Of a stretch of 24,596 nt of DNA, positions 20,738-24,596 are shown piece after piece. The notes beneath the pieces are model-generated. The model did not search any database. It was not told the origin of the DNA and saw nothing but the letters and a program-made list of their open reading frames with translations. Origin of the DNA: Ettlia oleoabundans (Eukaryota; Chlorophyta; Chlorophyceae; Chlamydomonadales); contig JAAMXP010004846.1 of assembly GCA_019693395.1 (NCBI GenBank), forward strand, positions 1-24,596, written 5' to 3'. The position numbers and the translations under genes are program-made. Within the stretch, counting starts at the first letter, position 1, and every line of letters begins with the position of its first letter.

Positions 20738-21646
20738 CGGCGGGTGGCGGCTGCGAGAGGCGGGAGGGCGGCGGCTGCGAGGTGCGGGCCGAGGCGCGCT
20801 GCGGACGTGTATCCGGGCCGTTTTGCGACCAGCAGCGAGATAGAAGAGCGGGGCCAAGGCTGCACGAGGTCTGCACAGAGCGCTCGCGCGCGTAGAGTTC
20901 ACTCCAGTTGCGGCGCACTTCTGCACAGTAATGCCTCCACCGGAACCTTGATGCGCTCGATATACGTGAGCAGGTCCCACTTTCTTCTTGGACCTGCCGC
21001 GGGAGTGCCCAGCAGTCTCCCCCCCTTTCTGCCCCTATGACATTGATTCCTTCTTGAGTGCGTGTTGCAGGCAAAACGACGTGTGGTCACACAGGTTTTG
21101 GCGGTAGGTCTGCTGCGGGTGGCGGATGGCGGCAAGTGCCACTAGCCGCTACCCAGTGCGTAAGGCCACCGCCACCTCGGCACTGGTGCTGTGCAACCTT
21201 GCTGGCAAGAGATGTTACTTATGAGCAGGACAGTTGATATCATCAAGCAGTGCATTTGGTTTTGGAAACAAAGAATAACACAGTTTGCTGCCGGCCGAGC
21301 GCTGCTAAAGCAGTGCGCCTGGGAAACAACGTTGGGGGATAGAGATAGGGAGGGGGATGCATCTTTGGGAAGAAACTATGTGAGTGCATGCAAATATGGA
21401 CCGCAGGTTTTACGGATTGCAGGAGGTTGACTGCTACCAGTTGGGACCATCAGTCGGCATGGCACAGCCAAACAGTTCAGGGGAGGTAGTTGCAGAGGCA
21501 ACGATGGGTTGAACTTTGCACCCAGCCCTGCCCCACATGTGCTTGCACAGCGTGAGGAGCCAGAGCTGTCCGTCTAAGTACCGCAGAAATGAGTTGAGGC
21601 ACTCTTGTTGATGGCTTCTTTGCGAAGCGACACCATCCACAGGTAC
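20738..21646. other. Upstream region of gene D, no firm gene
   Basis: The first 150 bases are very GC-rich and encode only Arg/Pro-rich frames, as expected for a 5' UTR or a poorly conserved N-terminus of gene D. A 47-base minus-strand stretch (20993-20947) flanked by CAG and GT reads RKWDLLTYIERIK and could be an extra upstream exon. From 21180 to 21440 the sequence is AT-richer and I see nothing in it. A minus-strand frame at 21434-21640 reads sensibly for about 50 codons but has no match that I know. Confidence 0.4.
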
Positions 21647-21799
21647 CTACAGCAGCAATGGTGCTGCGACAACTACTATGAACATCATCAACGCCACCAG
21701 CGGCAGCGCCGGCTTGTTCATGAGCCAGAGGATGCCAAGCCCTACCGCACCCTCGCTTGCACTCCTGGTCGGAAGCGCATTGGAGCATTCCACCGGCAT
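21647..21799 (-). CDS. Possible small protein with a C-terminal membrane segment (50 residues)
   Basis: An ATG at 21799 opens a 50-codon frame ending in TAG at 21647. The first 20 residues are polar (MPVECSNALPTRSASEGAVG). The rest is hydrophobic, with a membrane-length segment (ALPLVALMMFIVVVAAPLLL) that reaches the C-terminus, as in tail-anchored proteins. The stop overlaps a good donor (GTAGGT), so this might instead be a first exon, but I could not find a matching downstream exon. An in-frame stop lies just upstream of the ATG. No family is recognised, and chance remains possible at this length. Confidence 0.3.
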   Translation of the reverse strand: MPVECSNALPTRSASEGAVGLGILWLMNKPALPLVALMMFIVVVAAPLLL

Positions 21800-23084
21800 T
21801 ACCCCAGCCTTTTAGACGCGCTTCCCACCCTTTCTAACGGCTCCATGGTCTCACCTGTTGACCTTAGCATCCCCGCCGTTCGCAACTGATATCTGAACCC
21901 CGCCATTCTGGGCCAGTGACCGCCTGCAGGGCACCGGGAACACGCAGACATGGCTTCCAGCATGGCCAGGACCTCAGAGGAAGGCATCAAGTCGGCCCAT
22001 CTTATCCTTACATCCCTTCACAAATCACATCCCCCCAACCCCTACTAGGGCTAGTAGCTCCTGTGAACGGCACACACCCACACACCACTCCTTGCCACTC
22101 CCACAACATGGTTGGCACATCTGAACTCAGCAGGACTGCGACTGCCTGTATTAGAGATCTGAAGTGTCAGCCATGCAGCTTTGCAGGTCACCTGCTGCCG
22201 ACGGTGTGCCCCGGTGTTCCTGCTTCCAAATGCGTGGTAAGTGCAGCGAGCAAGGCCGTCAGCAGCCAGAACGCGGTGTGCCGTGCTGGGGAGACCATGT
22301 TGGGATCGCTGCATCTGAAGTGAAGGAGATAGAGGAGCGTGTGAGTGCTTAATATATGCATGCTTCATTGAGCTGGGGAAGAGGGGCACTGGGGTGCTGC
22401 TTTGCTTGCGGTACAGTCAGAAGCGGCGGCCGCGGCCGCGGTAAGGCAAGACTGGCAGGGATCACGGGCGGCTCGCATAGCCCTGCAGATCCTGTTTGAG
22501 ACATGATAGGTTGCAGCGGGACTGCATACCCTTAGACAAGCCGCGAGGGGCGAAGTCCTGTTTCGCGAAGATGCTGGTCCAACCTGCTCACCCGCTCAAT
22601 TTAGGCGTCCAATTCGCCTTCTATTATACGAAGAAGACTCGCAGATTACCAAACCGATGGAGGCGGGTCCTTCAAGCAGAGGCCGCCACCCCAGCCCGAG
22701 CCGGGCTCGTTCGCGTGCTGAACGCAGAGGAAGGAGCTTTCCTTGTTTCAAGCTTATAATGAGAGGCGGTCAACAGAATCGAGCGTCCCAGCAGCATGGT
22801 CCTTGCATGTCATCTGCGCCTGAAGGTCGCTGTGTTGACGGGGCACAAGAACCTGGCCAGCGTTTCTTCCCACATCCCCCTCTCTCGCGCTGTGTGCAAA
22901 GCGCTCTGGCGTAGTGCTCTCTGAAAGCTGTGCAGCAACTTGGACCGCTTCAGGCCCACCCCGAGGATGACAAGTGACCCAGCACGTTGTGGCACAAGCT
23001 GTAGCCGAACGCTGCTCCACAGTGTTGCGGATTCTAGCGCTTGACTGGCAACAACGGCTGGCAGTGACACACGCTCCAGAGGGC
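21800..23084. other. Intergenic stretch without a supported gene
   Basis: The stretch holds a 14-base palindrome GCGGCCGCGGCCGC (22426-22439) and an AT-richer segment near 22600-22680. Overlapping plus-strand frames lie between 22496 and 22924, including a 42-codon ATG frame starting at 22796. None has a domain, matching splice sites or supporting context. It probably contains the intergenic spacer downstream of gene E. Confidence 0.45.
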
Positions 23085-23089
23085 TTACA
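23085..23089 (-). terminator. TGTAA poly(A) signal of gene E
   Basis: TGTAA on the minus strand lies about 120 bases past the stop codon of the exoribonuclease gene. Strand and spacing fit. Confidence 0.55.
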
Positions 23090-23210
23090 GAGCTCTTGGG
23101 CAGGCAGCGTGGGCAGAAGCAGCAGCAACAAAGGGCTTGAAGCCAGCACAGTTCAACGTTTTCTATGTTAAAGCACAGGCTGGCTGCTTGCAACGTATGG
23201 GACAGCAACC

Positions 23211-24555
23211 TTAGTCCCAGGTCTCCTGGATACCCTGCACAAGCGCCTCCCGCAGTTGTGCTTGTGGCTGCCGCTCCTCCCTCTGCTCCTGCAACACTGC
23301 ACCCGCTGCAGCTGCCTGCGGCTTGCCTGTATCTGATGCACACCCCGGCGCCGGGCTGAGCCAGAGTTTTGCCACGACGTGGGTGGGGCTGCCGCTGGTT
23401 TGGCTGCGCCGGCTGCTGACCAGGATAGGCACGTGGGAGAGCATGCGCAGGGTGAGCGGCAGCCGTACCGGCACAATCCCTGCTGGATTGCGCAGCGCCG
23501 CAAGATTGGGAATATCTGCAGCACCAGGAGCAGGGCAGCAAAGAATGACGGGTCCAAGGGTCGCGGCAGACAACGACTGCAATGACTGGATGCAAGACAG
23601 GGTGAAAGTGGGGGACAGGAAGCCGGCAGTAAAAAATGCGGTACAATAAGTAGGTGCTGCCGGCTCCGCTCCCAAGCTCACACAGCTCAATCCCTTGCTC
23701 TTCTTATCCCCTGAATGCATACTACTGAGAAAACCCCCCAACACCGCACGCACCTGTGTAGTCTGGTTCGTCTTGCTGCCCCTGTGGCCCCTGCTGCTGC
23801 TGCCTGGGGTCCGTCGCGGTGGGTGCATACCGCAGCTCCAGCACCCTGCAGGAGGCAAGCAGGCTCAGCAGACCAGGTGTGCAGCTTTTGTGTGCCGTGC
23901 ACCATTGGGACACAGGAGGCCGGAATTCAGCATCAAGGAGCAGCCCCCTTGAATGCATTTGGCAGAGGTGGCCAGTGGTGGCCAGAAGTCATTGCACCCC
24001 TTGAGCAGCCCGCCACCCCCCCTATACTACCCCACCGCCTCCCACTCTTCCTCACTTGTCCTCAGGTAGCCAGTCAGCCTGCATGGCCGCGTCACCGCCC
24101 CGCAGCAACGTGTTTGTGTGTATGCGCACGTCGCAGCCAAGGGCGGGGATGTAGGCGTCAAAGAAACGCGACCCGCCCAGCTGCATCACAACTGCAGGCA
24201 GGCAAACGGAGACAACAGGCGCGTGATGTGGGTTGTGTGTGTGTGGGGGGGTCACAGGGGTTGTAAGAAGGCGAGAGCAGGCAGCCGGGGAGGGGCCTAA
24301 GAGTGCATGCCGAAGGAAAGAGGCTGTGGAAGTCACGGTGGCGGGCAGCAGGAGGGGACGGATGGCATGCTTGATTGCTGGCAACTGAAGCAGGCAGCAA
24401 CCCATTCCGCAGCCATTGTCACTCCGCCACTGCCACTGCTGCATGATGCCATGCAGGGCAGGTTGCTACCCCGCTTGAGGCCTGCACCTACCTGCGTCGC
24501 AGACCAGGGGCTGGCGGTGCAGCATGACACAGAGGTACAGACGCAGGCAGCCATC
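23211..24555 (-). CDS. DIS3/DIS3L2-type exoribonuclease, C-terminal part (5' end outside the window)
   Basis: Four minus-strand exons are visible: 24555-24492, 24191-24056, 23845-23754 and 23515-23211. They are joined by GT-AG introns with agreeing phases and encode the last 198 residues. The reading LRLYLCVMLHRQPLV, then VVMQLGGSRFFDAYIPALGCDVRIH, matches the end of the RNB nuclease and the C-terminal S1 RNA-binding domain of RNase II/RNR family enzymes. The strand order ..YIP.LG...RI.. and the later WLPEDKVLELRYAP resemble DIS3L2 and its plant relative SOV. These enzymes degrade cytoplasmic RNA from the 3' end. LPLTLRMLSHVPILVSS matches the plant/algal C-terminal extension, and a Gln-rich tail follows. 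The catalytic RNB aspartates and the cold-shock domains lie off the right edge, so activity cannot be judged here. An acceptor at 24556 shows that at least one more exon lies beyond the window. Confidence 0.83.
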
Positions 24556-24596
24556 CTGCAGCAGGCGCGAGGGGTGGGGGGGTGGGGGGCGGGCCA

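Noticed and set aside
22426..22439. 14-base palindrome GCGGCCGCGGCCGC
   Set aside because: It is expected occasionally in very GC-rich DNA; no second copy or associated feature was seen.
22496..22924. Overlapping plus-strand frames, including a 42-codon ATG frame at 22796
   Set aside because: They are short, lack any domain, and have no splice sites or signal context to separate them from chance.
22810..23646. 278-codon minus-strand frame overlapping the last exon of gene E
   Set aside because: It runs through the acceptor of gene E's last exon in the wrong frame; the frame ending at 23211 carries the family-like sequence.
1..24596. CRISPR array, phage, plasmid or bacterial operon
   Set aside because: There are no spaced identical repeats, and the genes contain spliceosomal introns with algal poly(A) signals.

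Overview
This window reads as nuclear DNA of a green alga, probably a Chlorella-like trebouxiophyte. The supporting signs are high GC content, genes broken by short introns (89-767 bases) with strong CAG acceptors, Ala/Gln-rich low-complexity proteins, and TGTAA poly(A)-type signals behind several genes. The lineage is an inference; nothing looks bacterial, phage or organellar. Gene models were built by hand by joining reading frames at splice sites whose phases agree.

Layout. Positions 1-1930: no convincing gene, but two diverged copies of an 84-base direct repeat with an internal hairpin. Positions 1938-4054 (minus): a decayed gene of unknown family (G) with two phase-consistent introns and three frame breaks. 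It is divergent from gene A (4257-10090, plus), a six-exon, 1,556-residue, largely disordered protein that I do not recognise. Gene B (10991-15164, plus) has nine exons and is a diacylglycerol-lipase (DAGL) relative with four N-terminal membrane segments. It appears to have lost the catalytic serine and histidine. Gene C (15562-17369, minus) is an F-box/leucine-rich-repeat gene carrying five frame breaks. Gene D (17750-20737, minus) has seven exons and joins a SAP domain to an XPA-like DNA-binding region. One of its introns holds coding-like remnants on the opposite strand. A 50-codon ORF with a hydrophobic tail lies at 21647-21799 (minus). Gene E (23211-24555, minus) is the 3' end of a DIS3/DIS3L2-type exoribonuclease that runs off the right edge.

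A and B lie head to tail, B and C converge, and C, D and E are co-oriented. I see no shared pathway; this is an ordinary mixed gene neighbourhood. Genes A, B, D and E stay in frame over about 8.8 kb of coding sequence, while C and G break repeatedly, so local pseudogene decay fits better than a uniformly error-rich assembly. The NN/poly-C tract at 17517-17535 does show some assembly weakness close to C. The most interesting items are the catalytically dead DAGL relative, the SAP plus XPA-like protein, the microduplications that break C, and a recurrent use of GC-AG introns.
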